A DNA stretch of 64,000 nucleotides from JACSRF01 sp964504445. Its GTDB lineage: Bacteria; Chloroflexota; Anaerolineae; Promineifilales; Promineifilaceae. Shown here piece by piece: positions 25,422 to 33,465 of this stretch. Location: NCBI GenBank assembly GCA_964504445.1, contig CAZDEO010000004.1, forward strand, positions 1-64,000, written 5' to 3'. Every line of letters begins with the position of its first letter. The stretch's first letter is position 1. Both the position numbers and the translations under genes were made by a program. The notes under the pieces were generated by a model. The model saw nothing but the letters and a program-made list of their open reading frames with translations. It was not told where the DNA came from and searched no databases.

Positions 25422-26267
25422 TTATAGGCTCCGGATCCGATCGATCAGGCGGGTAACCACCGAACGCTTTTCTGCCGGTGATTGTTCTGCGGCAGCTTTT
25501 ACCTTTTCCCGGCGAGTACCTTTTTCTTGCTCGACTGCGGTTGTAAGCTGTGGTTTAGGCGTGTGAACAAATTCTACTAAGCCGGCCTGAAGCATACCGT
25601 AAACGATGCGCCTGATTTCAAAATCACTTAAATTGTTTGCTCTGGCTATTTGCCGGATGGAATTACGCGGGTTGATGAAAGAGACTACACGCCATTCTTC
25701 AACGGTGAGGTTGATGTTTCGCAGACGGGCATCAGGTCTATCTGTAAAGCGCAGGGAGGTATCTAAATCAGGAATTTCTTCTTGTAAGATTTCCCATTCT
25801 TTTAACCGGCGGCTCCCTTCCATGATGACGCTTTCCAGGTCTATGGGAATGGTAATCTGTTCGGAAGGGGGGAGTTTGTTGGCGTCGAAACGAAAGAGGC
25901 CATCTGCCCAGGTAAACAGTTTGTAGACTACGTCTAGTACGTATTGTCTGACGCTTTGAATGATGTCGCTTTGGGTAACGTAGCCTGCCTGCACAAGCAG
26001 GTGGCCGAGCTGTTTGTCGCTGGTGCCGCGGGCTTTGGTTTCAATGATACGGGCTTGTTCTTCAGAAAGTTTTCCCGCAGTATGCAAAATTTTCGCTAGG
26101 CTGCTGTTTTCGGCACCTAGGTGAGCGTAGATGAGTTTGCCTTCACGAAAAGAGACGTGGGCGATTTCTTTGCCTTGAATGGTCAAGGTCCCGGTTTTTC
26201 GGGCGAGGTTGATTAAATTGAGTAATTGGGTTGTAGAGAAATCGCGCAAATTCCCTTTTAGGGCCAT
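25422..26267 (-). CDS. DUF4388 (PATAN-like) protein
   Basis: A 281-aa protein. Residues 1-100 form a DUF4388 domain (GNLRDFSTTQLLNLINLARKTG, SFREGKLIYAHLG), a fold related to PATAN domains of cyanobacterial regulators. The middle has a long helical segment (QLGHLLVQAGYVTQSDI), and residues about 200-240 resemble a winged helix (SIRQIARANNLSDFEIRRIVYGML). The tail is charged. It has its own well-formed promoter (26369-26397) and probably begins the transcript that continues into the GTPase gene. The function in this setting is unknown; a scaffold or effector for the GTPase is plausible. Confidence 0.85.
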   Translation of the reverse strand: MALKGNLRDFSTTQLLNLINLARKTGTLTIQGKEIAHVSFREGKLIYAHLGAENSSLAKILHTAGKLSEEQARIIETKARGTSDKQLGHLLVQAGYVTQSDIIQSVRQYVLDVVYKLFTWADGLFRFDANKLPPSEQITIPIDLESVIMEGSRRLKEWEILQEEIPDLDTSLRFTDRPDARLRNINLTVEEWRVVSFINPRNSIRQIARANNLSDFEIRRIVYGMLQAGLVEFVHTPKPQLTTAVEQEKGTRREKVKAAAEQSPAEKRSVVTRLIDRIRSL

Positions 26268-26368
26268 GATTTATGTTCTCTCCCCAGCTTGAATCTGTGG
26301 GTTGTTGAGGTTGCCTTCCTTTATAGGGTTGTTATTTGATTTGACATATAAAGTGGCATACTTTGGGC

Positions 26369-26397
26369 ATTATACATGTTGTAAAAAACCAAGTCAA
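26369..26397 (-). promoter_or_regulatory. Promoter of the DUF4388/GTPase signalling genes
   Basis: On the minus strand TTGACT (26392-26397) and TATAAT (26369-26374) are 17 bp apart. Transcription would start near 26362, about 95 nt before the DUF4388 start. Confidence 0.75.
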
Positions 26398-26477
26398 ACA
26401 GGGGTGGTAAGTAGTTGGTACTGGTTTGGAGGGCTTGAATTAGGGCTAGCGGATGTTGCTGATGCAGGAATGGTGGG

Positions 26478-26506
26478 TTGTTGCTTGGTTAAAGTGTAGG
26501 TACAAT
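26478..26506 (+). promoter_or_regulatory. Promoter of tRNA-Leu
   Basis: TTGTTG (26478-26483) and TACAAT (26501-26506) are 17 bp apart. The predicted start is about 14 nt before the tRNA. The -35 box is weak. Confidence 0.55.
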
Positions 26507-26526
26507 ATGGGCATTGAGGTTGCTGT

Positions 26527-26609
<83 letters not shown>

Positions 26610-26618
26610 TGTTGGATG

Positions 26619-26643
26619 AATGGCCCAGAGATGGGCCATTTTT
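26619..26643 (+). terminator. Terminator of tRNA-Leu
   Basis: AATGGCCCA and TGGGCCATT form a 9-bp perfect stem with loop GAGA, followed by TTT. It lies immediately upstream of tilS, so the tilS transcript must read through it or start inside it. Confidence 0.8.
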
Positions 26644-26654
26644 GTTAGGTGTAT

Positions 26655-28130
26655 ATGGATTTGTTACGGTTGGTAGAGGCTTTTGGGCATGAGCTGGCGG
26701 GAAACACGGCCGTTTCCATTCCTCAATGGCCGCCTGACAAACTGGTTGTAGGGGTGTCTGGTGGGGCTGATTCCCTGGCGCTTTTGCACGTGTTATACCG
26801 CGTCTGGGGGCCAGACAACCTGGTTGTGGCCCATTTGAACCATGGCCTGCGTAGGCAAGCCCAGGCGGAAGCTGCCTTTGTGGCGCAAACGGCCGTTTCC
26901 TGGCACATTCCGCATTATGTCCACCAACAAGACATTACCGCTCTAGCCCAAAGCCAGGGACTTTCTCTGGAAGAAGCAGGGCGGCAAGCTCGTTATGCTT
27001 TTTTTGCGGAGCTGGCGGCACAAACCGGCGCAAAAGCCGTCGCCGTGGGCCACAATGCTGATGATCAAGCAGAAACCGTGCTGCTGCACCTGCTGCGCGG
27101 CACTGGTCTAGCCGGGTTGCGCGGCATGGAACTGGCAGGGCCGATGCCCCATGCGCCAGATGTGGTGTTGCTACGGCCGTTTCTTACCGTATCCCGCGCC
27201 GATATTGAGCAATATTGCCGCACCCATCATCTCCAGCCAGTGGAAGATGGCAGCAATCAGGATACCGTCTTTTTCCGCAACCGCCTGCGCCACCACTTGT
27301 TACCCCTGCTAGCCAACTACAACCCCCAAATTAAGGCGCGCTTGCAGCATTTGGCAGCGATTGTTGCTGCTGACGAAGCACTGCTGGTGCAGTTGCAAAA
27401 AGAGGCTGTGGAAACCGTTTTGCTAGAACGTCAGGCAGATTGGCTGGCGTTTGACCGCGCAAAATGGCTGGCGTTGCCCCTGAGCTTGCGGCGGCGCGCT
27501 TTGCGCCACATGCTGGGCATGCTGCGCCCCGTTTTGCAAGACGTCACCTTTCGACCACTGGAACAGGCCCGGCTTCTCATTGAGCATGGAACCGGTGGGA
27601 CGCAGGTCGCGCTTCCGGGTGGGCTGGTTTTGCTGGTGGAGTACGGCCGTATCCTCATTGCCGCCAACCTGGAAACGGTGCCTGTACGTTGGCCCCAACT
27701 TGCACATCATGAGGCTGTGCCACTCCCGGTGCCGGGGCGAGTTGCGTTGAAAAATGGGTGGGTGCTAGAAACGGCCGTGCTCTCCAACCTGGACCGCCAG
27801 ACCATCTGGCAAAACCCCGACCCCTGGCAGGCGTACATTCCCTACGACAGGCTACCTCTTTTTCTGCGGCCCCGCCAGCCCGGCGAACGATTCCAACCCT
27901 TAGGGTTAAAAGGCCAAACAACGCGCCTCAAAGAAACCATGATCAATCGCAAGATTCCCGCCCTATTACGCGCGCGCTGGCCTTTGGTTGCCACGGCCCA
28001 GCACCTCATTTGGCTGGTCGGACATCAGCTTGATGCCCGCGCCCGCGTGGTGGATCTCAACAAACCCATCATCCATCTTCGGGCCAGGCCGGCGAGCCAA
28101 CCAAGCGAGAAGCCAGAAGCTGCGGGCTGA
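26655..28130 (+). CDS. tilS: tRNA(Ile)-lysidine synthase
   Basis: N-type ATP pyrophosphatase that converts C34 of the CAU-anticodon tRNA-Ile to lysidine. The PP-loop VVGVSGGADSLALLHV lies near residues 32-45, VAHLNHGLRRQA and AVGHNADDQAETVLLHLLRGTGLAGL follow, and the C-terminal domain contains PRQPGERFQPLGLKG. Length of about 491 aa is within the family's range. The start is uncertain between GTG 26649 and ATG 26655; neither has a strong ribosome site. The last ~12 residues are encoded by a 7-bp periodic tract. A candidate substrate tRNA lies 180 bp downstream. Confidence 0.93.
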   Translation: MDLLRLVEAFGHELAGNTAVSIPQWPPDKLVVGVSGGADSLALLHVLYRVWGPDNLVVAHLNHGLRRQAQAEAAFVAQTAVSWHIPHYVHQQDITALAQSQGLSLEEAGRQARYAFFAELAAQTGAKAVAVGHNADDQAETVLLHLLRGTGLAGLRGMELAGPMPHAPDVVLLRPFLTVSRADIEQYCRTHHLQPVEDGSNQDTVFFRNRLRHHLLPLLANYNPQIKARLQHLAAIVAADEALLVQLQKEAVETVLLERQADWLAFDRAKWLALPLSLRRRALRHMLGMLRPVLQDVTFRPLEQARLLIEHGTGGTQVALPGGLVLLVEYGRILIAANLETVPVRWPQLAHHEAVPLPVPGRVALKNGWVLETAVLSNLDRQTIWQNPDPWQAYIPYDRLPLFLRPRQPGERFQPLGLKGQTTRLKETMINRKIPALLRARWPLVATAQHLIWLVGHQLDARARVVDLNKPIIHLRARPASQPSEKPEAAG

Positions 28131-28133
28131 TAG

Positions 28134-28162
28134 TTGACGCTGGCCTGATGCGAAAGTATACT
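28134..28162 (+). promoter_or_regulatory. Promoter of the tRNA-Pro/CAT/Gly cluster
   Basis: TTGACG (28134-28139) and TATACT (28157-28162) are separated by exactly 17 bp. The predicted start near 28169 is 11 nt before tRNA-Pro. Confidence 0.85.
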
Positions 28163-28179
28163 ATCGCCACCTGAACACC

Positions 28180-28253
28180 CGGGGCGTAGCTCAGTTTGGT
28201 AGAGCGCTCGGTTTGGGTCCGAGAGGTCGTCGGTTCAAATCCGGCCGCCCCGA
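28180..28253 (+). tRNA. tRNA-Pro (anticodon TGG)
   Basis: A 74-nt tRNA with acceptor CGGGGCG/CGCCCCG starting with the C1 typical of tRNA-Pro. Anticodon stem CTCGG/CCGAG has loop TTTGGGT, and the T arm is GTCGG-TTCAAAT-CCGGC. Discriminator A; no encoded CCA. Confidence 0.95.
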
Positions 28254-28307
28254 CTTTGTGGCAGCAATGGGTGTATGGGCTATTCCCACACCCTGGCCTT
28301 AATAACA

Positions 28308-28382
28308 GGGCCTGTAGCTCAATGGCAGAGCAGTCGGCTCATAACCGATCGGTTCATGGTTCGAGTCCATGCAGGCCCACCA
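28308..28382 (+). tRNA. tRNA with CAT anticodon (tRNA-Ile2 or elongator tRNA-Met)
   Basis: Acceptor GGGCCTG pairs with CAGGCCC, anticodon stem GTCGG/CCGAT carries loop CTCATAA, and the T arm is CATGG-TTCGAGT-CCATG. The CCA end is encoded (28380-28382), unlike its neighbours. The CAT anticodon can be Met or, after lysidine modification, Ile (AUA). C4-G69 and C5-G68 in the acceptor stem resemble known TilS substrates, and tilS is the neighbouring gene, so Ile2 is a real possibility. Confidence 0.93.
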
Positions 28383-28383
28383 T

Positions 28384-28454
28384 GCGGGTATGGTGTAGTG
28401 GTAACACAATAGCCTTCCAAGCTATTATCACGGGTTCGAGTCCCGTTGCCCGCT
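28384..28454 (+). tRNA. tRNA-Gly (anticodon TCC)
   Basis: A 71-nt tRNA. Acceptor GCGGGTA/TGCCCGC includes one T-G wobble, anticodon stem ATAGC/GCTAT has loop CTTCCAA, and the T arm is ACGGG-TTCGAGT-CCCGT. It begins one base after the CCA of the preceding tRNA, so the two are processed from one transcript. CCA is not encoded. Confidence 0.95.
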
Positions 28455-28703
28455 TCCACTCTTCTTAAGCTGTTTTGACCCGTCCCCACAATTACCTAAT
28501 TGGAAGAAAAAGCTAAAAAGCTGTGAATCGCTCGCGGGCGGTCAAGACGCCCATATGCTCGTCAATCATAGGGGATTTGCGTCCCAAGATTGCTGCTAGC
28601 TCAAAACCCGACGCTGACCTTAACCCATATTGGGGGGCCATCAGCGGGTTAAGGCACATTTTGAAGCATCAGTTTTTCCTTCAGCTCCCTTCCCCTACAG
28701 CCA
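28455..28703. other. Gap after the tRNA cluster
   Basis: No convincing gene or strong terminator for the tRNA transcript is seen. A short plus-strand frame at 28523-28729 lacks a ribosome site and family resemblance. The far end runs into the terminator of the minus-strand secreted-protein gene. Confidence 0.5.
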
Positions 28704-28736
28704 AAGAAAAAGCGGCGTCAGTTACCTGACACCGCT
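28704..28736 (-). terminator. Terminator of the secreted CTPGYW protein gene
   Basis: AGCGGCGTCAG and CTGACACCGCT form an 11-bp stem with one mismatch and loop TTAC. On the minus strand it is followed by TTTTTC. It lies about 28 bp past the stop of the gene at 28764. Confidence 0.8.
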
Positions 28737-28763
28737 TTAGTTCAACTAAGGGACAGCAACTAT

Positions 28764-29498
28764 TTAGTTCAGGGGGCACCCCGCATTGTTTGCAAAATCA
28801 AGAGCATCTTTGAATGGTCCAAAATCACCTGTAGCATAAGCATTTTGTACGCCACTTAAGATTTCTCCGACCGTGTAAGCATAGTTAATGTCGGGGTGGG
28901 TCGCATTCAGCAAAGCGGCCACGGCATGGCGGGCCAGCGCACCTTCCCCACCGCCTCGTGCCCAAACGGCATCCAGTAGCGTGGCATAGGAACCAGAGAC
29001 ACCAAAGACAGCGCTATAGTTATCACCAGGCACATAACCACTCCAGGAATCAAAGTGATGTTCCTGGCGCCAGTAACCAGGAGTACAGCCCTGGAAGTCT
29101 TGTGGAGTATCTTCACAAGTAACGGTCCACTTGCCGTTTAACTTTGTCTTCAAGACACCATCAGCATTAAAAATAGCGACAAAGACGGCATAGGTCTGGG
29201 TAGTGCCTGGTTCCAGGGCCGGCGGGGCAAAGTCAATATTCAAATTGCCTGTGGTTGTCCCGGAGCCGATTTCCTGCAACTGTCCGGGGGCAACCTCAAT
29301 GAAAATGTTGTAATGTACAGAAAATGTATCGGGAACGCCTGTGGTTTCAATGTGAAAGGTTGGTGCACAAGCCAGCATATCGTCTGGATAAACCAGGGTA
29401 ATGCCGGTGCCATTGTCAGCACTACCGGCAAAGGCTGTTCCCACAACAGCAAGGGCCAACAACAATATCAATATGGTTAAAGTTGTAAATCGTTTCAT
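28764..29498 (-). CDS. Secreted protein with CTPGYW motif
   Basis: A 244-aa exported protein. The N-terminus (KRFTTLTILILLLALAVVG, then TAFAGS) is a clear signal peptide with an AFA cleavage site. A beta-rich region (about 30-130) precedes QGCTPGYWRQEHHFDSW, a motif seen in many secreted bacterial proteins of unknown function, and an alpha-helical tail ends in CPLN. The start is the second of two adjacent ATGs, because GGAGG then sits 5 bp upstream; the longer frame begins inside the ribosome site. No partner is evident; a surface or matrix role is possible. Confidence 0.82.
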   Translation of the reverse strand: MKRFTTLTILILLLALAVVGTAFAGSADNGTGITLVYPDDMLACAPTFHIETTGVPDTFSVHYNIFIEVAPGQLQEIGSGTTTGNLNIDFAPPALEPGTTQTYAVFVAIFNADGVLKTKLNGKWTVTCEDTPQDFQGCTPGYWRQEHHFDSWSGYVPGDNYSAVFGVSGSYATLLDAVWARGGGEGALARHAVAALLNATHPDINYAYTVGEILSGVQNAYATGDFGPFKDALDFANNAGCPLN

Positions 29499-29751
29499 CA
29501 TTTCCTCCAAAATTTGAAAGCTTGCATAACACTGATAAAGGGCTGCATAGGTTTTAATGGGTTAACAAGTCTCCAACTGGCTACATAAAGGAGAGTTATG
29601 GTTAGCACCACCTCCATGCGTCAAGGTATTATTCATTAGTATGGAGGAAATAGCTTTCAATAAGGATTAAGATGGTTTTATGGAGGCCTGGTTGAACAGA
29701 GGCAGAGATCAATCATCTGCAAGAATCGCCACTCCAATGGGTTTTCTCGGG

Positions 29752-31476
29752 TTATTTTTCTGGCGCACCAGTTGCAATCCATTCTTGTACGGCCGTTAAC
29801 TCTTCATCCAACATCTGGCCAAAATGCTCCAGTACACCGGATTGGCGAATTACCAATAGACTTGTATCTGGGTTACCTGGTATGATGGCTGGGCCACTAT
29901 CTCCACCCCGCATCATGGTGTTGTAGCTGCTAAGGTCTAGCCCGGCTTCTGCTTGGGCGCCACTGTGGCAGAATGTGCAACGGCCGTCAAAAAGCGCTCT
30001 AAAAGTCCCTTCATAGGTTCTGGCAACACCTTCCAACAAATATGGGCTGCTGTTTAGCAAAATATAAAGCTGTCTGTCTAGTACGGGTTGCAAAGCTGGT
30101 TCGTCGAACCCGGTAAATGCCCACTCATTTGCGTGGCAAGCTACATTTCCACAAAAAGAGCCGTCTACCGGCGGTTTTCCTGCCAATTCGGTGTAGTCTA
30201 CCCCGGGTGCTGCTGGTGTATGGCAGGCAGCACACGAGCCGTCAATTGCTTTGCCATGCAACGTAATCCAACTGCTATGGATGTGCGAGGTCGGTTCTGG
30301 GCCTTGAGCAAGTTCAATATTAGTGATGAGTGAGTCATCCGCCGTAACCGGTATGGTATGGCATAAATTACACTCCAGGCGAATCGCTTCTTCCGTGCCG
30401 GAGAGATGCTTGCCATCGTGGCAGCGGAAACAGCCAGGGGAATTTTTGTGCCCCAGGTTATCAGGGTGGGTTTCCCAATCTAATTCTTGCTCTGGGAAAA
30501 CCATTTGCGTGTACATTTCTGATAAAGCAGTGATGGTCTCTTCGATAGCCCCTCTTTGATTCGCGTATACATCAGGAAATTCATTCGCATAGAAAGCCTG
30601 CAATTCTGTGAAAGCTTCATTAGCTTCCGCCAGGCTTTCATATTTGACACTGAGCAGTTCTTCGGCTTTTTCACGAACAAAAGGCAGTTCTTGGGGAACC
30701 AACCCTTTAGCCAGAGCCTGGTTGATGGCCTCTTCCGGATTGGGGATGCTGTGCGTAATACGATTATGGCAAGTTATGCAGTCTAGCCTTTCCAAAAATT
30801 GACCGGCAACATCTTCCGGTGTGATGTTTGACGCGATGTCATAATACTCCACCACCGTACCGTTGTCTTCAACAACACGCACATAGGGAATATTTTGTTC
30901 CAATCTATCCGTGGCCAAGTACCACACTTCGTTTTCGATATGCCAATGGATGCCTCTTCCCAACCCTTCGCGCTTTGTCCCGCCCCCAGTTTTCAGGACG
31001 AGAAACACGCTATTCTGCGTGTTTTCCTGGTCGGGTTCATAGCTCCTGATTTCCCGCAGGCTATCGTCTGAGAATTTTTCTGGGAAGTGGCAGGTTTCGC
31101 AAGACTCGCGGGCTGGGCGCATGGCGCGGGAGTAAATGGGGAATTCGTAGTCTTGGGTCAATGTAAGGTACACATGCCTTAGGTCTCCCGCTTTGCGTGA
31201 GAACTGGGTTGTGACTACGTCCCGACCAATGTGGCATTCGACGCACTGCACGCGGGCATGGGGGGAGCGTTGGTAAGCGCTGTATTCTGGGGGCATGGTG
31301 TGGCATGTGGTGCCACAAAATTCGGAGGAATTTGTATAAGTCCAGCCGTAAACCGTACCAGAAATAACGCTGATGGTTAAAACCCCCATAAAAATGAAGG
31401 GTAAGGCCCTTATCCATTTGGGGCTGCTTGGAGGAGGAAAGAAAAACCTTCTGATTGCCGAGAAAATTTTACGCAT
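29752..31476 (-). CDS. Membrane-anchored multiheme cytochrome c (NapC/NirT-like)
   Basis: A 574-aa cytochrome with one N-terminal membrane helix (about 23-46) followed by a NapC/NirT-like module beginning FCGTTCHTMPPEYSAYQRSPHARVQCVECHIG. The first haem site is CxxxCH with a distal Met, a variation seen in quinol-oxidising anchors. Regular CxxCH sites follow: CVECH, CETCH, CITCH, CFRCH, CNLCH, CAACH and CTFCH, plus an unusual Cx4CH (CGNVACH), giving nine candidates. The last domain (LFDGRCTFCHSGAQAEAGLDLSSY) resembles a planctomycete-type cytochrome c domain. Probably passes electrons from the quinone pool to the outside, with the next gene upstream as partner. Confidence 0.88.
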   Translation of the reverse strand: MRKIFSAIRRFFFPPPSSPKWIRALPFIFMGVLTISVISGTVYGWTYTNSSEFCGTTCHTMPPEYSAYQRSPHARVQCVECHIGRDVVTTQFSRKAGDLRHVYLTLTQDYEFPIYSRAMRPARESCETCHFPEKFSDDSLREIRSYEPDQENTQNSVFLVLKTGGGTKREGLGRGIHWHIENEVWYLATDRLEQNIPYVRVVEDNGTVVEYYDIASNITPEDVAGQFLERLDCITCHNRITHSIPNPEEAINQALAKGLVPQELPFVREKAEELLSVKYESLAEANEAFTELQAFYANEFPDVYANQRGAIEETITALSEMYTQMVFPEQELDWETHPDNLGHKNSPGCFRCHDGKHLSGTEEAIRLECNLCHTIPVTADDSLITNIELAQGPEPTSHIHSSWITLHGKAIDGSCAACHTPAAPGVDYTELAGKPPVDGSFCGNVACHANEWAFTGFDEPALQPVLDRQLYILLNSSPYLLEGVARTYEGTFRALFDGRCTFCHSGAQAEAGLDLSSYNTMMRGGDSGPAIIPGNPDTSLLVIRQSGVLEHFGQMLDEELTAVQEWIATGAPEK

Positions 31477-31541
31477 GGTGCTATCCTCTTGTTGCTAATG
31501 ACTTATTCGTGCGGTTCCTACGTGTGCTTACACTTTCCGGT

Positions 31542-32804
31542 TTAAGGTTCCGGCGTTGGTTCCGGTGTTGGTTCCATCGTTGGTTCTGGTATGGGTGTTG
31601 GTGTAGGGGGTGTGTGGTAGCCTTGGGCAACGGCCGTTAACTCTGCTACCTCCTTCACCGAAGCAAAACCACCATTATGACAGTGCTGGCAGGCATAAGC
31701 CAATGTGATATAAGGCATAATCTGCGTACCGTCGGCAGAAAATTGCGGTGCATTGGGATCACTGTTAATTGAAAACTGATGACTATGGAGATCCCCCGTA
31801 TAAGCTTCCAAATCCCCCCACGCTGATTGGCCCATTGGCGGCATATGGCAATCAACACAATCAACCCCCAAGTGTCTGCGGTTATTTTGCACAGCATCGT
31901 TTTGCCAATGGCAAGACTCACATTGCTGCATGATACCCTGATTGGGGTTGATTTCCTCATCGGCATACAGCGAACTGGCATGAGGATCGTGACAGGTTAC
32001 ACACGAGAGCGCAAAATGTTTCGAGTTAAACAGGCCATCATAATGCACATATTGTTGTTCAAAACCATCCAGGGCATCAATAATGGCCGGATTTTCGCGC
32101 GAATGGCAGTCCCCACACATTTGCGAAGTTCTATCGACAGGCATAAAAACCCCCATCGGATCAGCCGCGTGGCGATTGCCCGGGCCGTGACACGCTTCGC
32201 ATTGGATACCTTCATATACCCAAGTCCCCTGAATACCCGCGCGATTATCCTGGTGCCCTTGCGCCGCATAACCCGTTGTATGGCAGCGCGCACAGTCAAA
32301 AACTTCTTGCTCGGCATTGTGCCCAGTTACCCATTCAGCAGGTTTCCCGACAGCCTCATTGGCAAAATTATACTGAGTAAGCGCATCTGCATCACCGGCA
32401 AGTAAATAACCATCATTTTTTAGAAAGCGCGCTTTCCAGCCAAATCCACCGATGACGTAGGAAATATCATTCCATGCCAAGCCTTCTGGTGGATCTACAA
32501 CACCGCCGGTAACTTCATCATAAGGAAATCGCGGCGGGGCGCTTTCAATCACTTTAAGAGCATGGGGATGAGCAGAAAGAGAAAACCTGGCGTAAATATC
32601 TTCATGGCAACTGCCACAAGTGTCAGAACCTACGTAGGTTTGGCTGGCAGTTGCATCTTCTCCAGCAGGGCCAACTGGCCCAATAGGACCCGGTGCCCCA
32701 GCAGGCCCAACCGGCCCGGCAGGCCCAGTTTGCCCACGACATGCGGCAAGAAAAACCACCCACATTACAATAAATACCATGCGGAATACAAATTTTGAGC
32801 TCAC
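31542..32804 (-). CDS. Octaheme cytochrome c lipoprotein with collagen-like N-terminal tag
   Basis: A 420-aa protein with a lipoprotein signal (lipobox LAAC, Cys 22). Directly after the Cys come eight consecutive Gly-X-Y triplets (residues 24-47, GPAGPVGPAG type), then a cytochrome c554/NrfA-like region with eight CxxCH sites (CGSCH, CARCH, CEACH, CGDCH, CVTCH, CESCH, CVDCH, CQHCH). The C-terminus is a Pro/Glu/Thr repeat (PTPEPTPEP). GTG 32804 is chosen, with GAGGAGA about 10 bp upstream. It lies 65 bp before the membrane cytochrome gene and is probably co-transcribed. It may be an extracytoplasmic electron carrier or reductase displayed on a stiff stalk. Confidence 0.87.
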   Translation of the reverse strand: MSSKFVFRMVFIVMWVVFLAACRGQTGPAGPVGPAGAPGPIGPVGPAGEDATASQTYVGSDTCGSCHEDIYARFSLSAHPHALKVIESAPPRFPYDEVTGGVVDPPEGLAWNDISYVIGGFGWKARFLKNDGYLLAGDADALTQYNFANEAVGKPAEWVTGHNAEQEVFDCARCHTTGYAAQGHQDNRAGIQGTWVYEGIQCEACHGPGNRHAADPMGVFMPVDRTSQMCGDCHSRENPAIIDALDGFEQQYVHYDGLFNSKHFALSCVTCHDPHASSLYADEEINPNQGIMQQCESCHWQNDAVQNNRRHLGVDCVDCHMPPMGQSAWGDLEAYTGDLHSHQFSINSDPNAPQFSADGTQIMPYITLAYACQHCHNGGFASVKEVAELTAVAQGYHTPPTPTPIPEPTMEPTPEPTPEP

Positions 32805-33465
32805 GAGTTTTTCTCCTCTTGGGTCTAAGACAGGTGTTTAGGTAGAGATCCAAACACCTTGGGCGATCAGGCATTTGCGGCTAAGTTTTTCAACACGCCA
32901 CATCAGGCCAGGCTTGCCTGACTCGATGCAACATAATCTTTTTGCCAGTTTACCCATATGGTTGGCACGAATGGCATGAAAGTTCAGGCCAACCATTTTT
33001 ATTGTCTTGCAGCTTACGAGGATGTTCCCATTCCAGAAGACATGTAGAAATAGGGGATCTTGTGATTTTTGAACCAGGAATAAGCTATTCCGCAAAAATG
33101 TGATTTTTAATGAAATGATAGGCAAAAACTATTCTAATGCTCTTCTAAGAAAATAACAAGCTCTTCTCTAGGCTTTTTGCCTTCAATCAACTTAGGCGGC
33201 TTGCCACATTGGGCTTGGTGGCTGGTTCGTCTTTTTGGGTTGTAGACAAGAGCCTGAGTGCCCGTGGGGGTGGTTTCAGAGTAAAACCAAGCCAGATAGA
33301 GAGCCACACCCGGTAAAACATGACAAACATCACCAGACGAAGGTGCCATTCGCAACTGTGAACGGAGTTATAAGCCGTGTATCGTATGGTGAATTCGAGC
33401 GAGAGGGGGCGTGGCCCAGCCACGTATCCCTTTTGCCATATCTGACAACGGAGGTAAACAGCCTA
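32805..33465. other. Long gap between divergent cytochrome and aminotransferase genes
   Basis: A 661-bp stretch, locally A/T-rich in the middle. No protein with family resemblance is seen; a 73-codon minus-strand frame at 33134-33355 lacks a ribosome site. An imperfect CGTGG/CCACG hairpin lies near 33409-33423. GGAGGT at 33450-33455 serves the aminotransferase. Promoters for both divergent units should be here, but I could not pick one reliably. Confidence 0.5.

Noticed and set aside
14789..26267. Known alkane biosynthesis operon
   Set aside because: Only a reductase-like gene is present; no aldehyde-deformylating oxygenase is seen, and the rest of the cluster is signalling.
26341..26376. 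Plus-strand TTGACA at 26341 as a promoter for tRNA-Leu
   Set aside because: No -10 box lies at 16-18 bp; the pair at 26478-26506 is better placed, and the same region holds a stronger minus-strand promoter.
33134..33355. 73-codon minus-strand frame in the long gap
   Set aside because: No ribosome site, no recognisable motif, and unusual composition; it may be a relic but cannot be supported.
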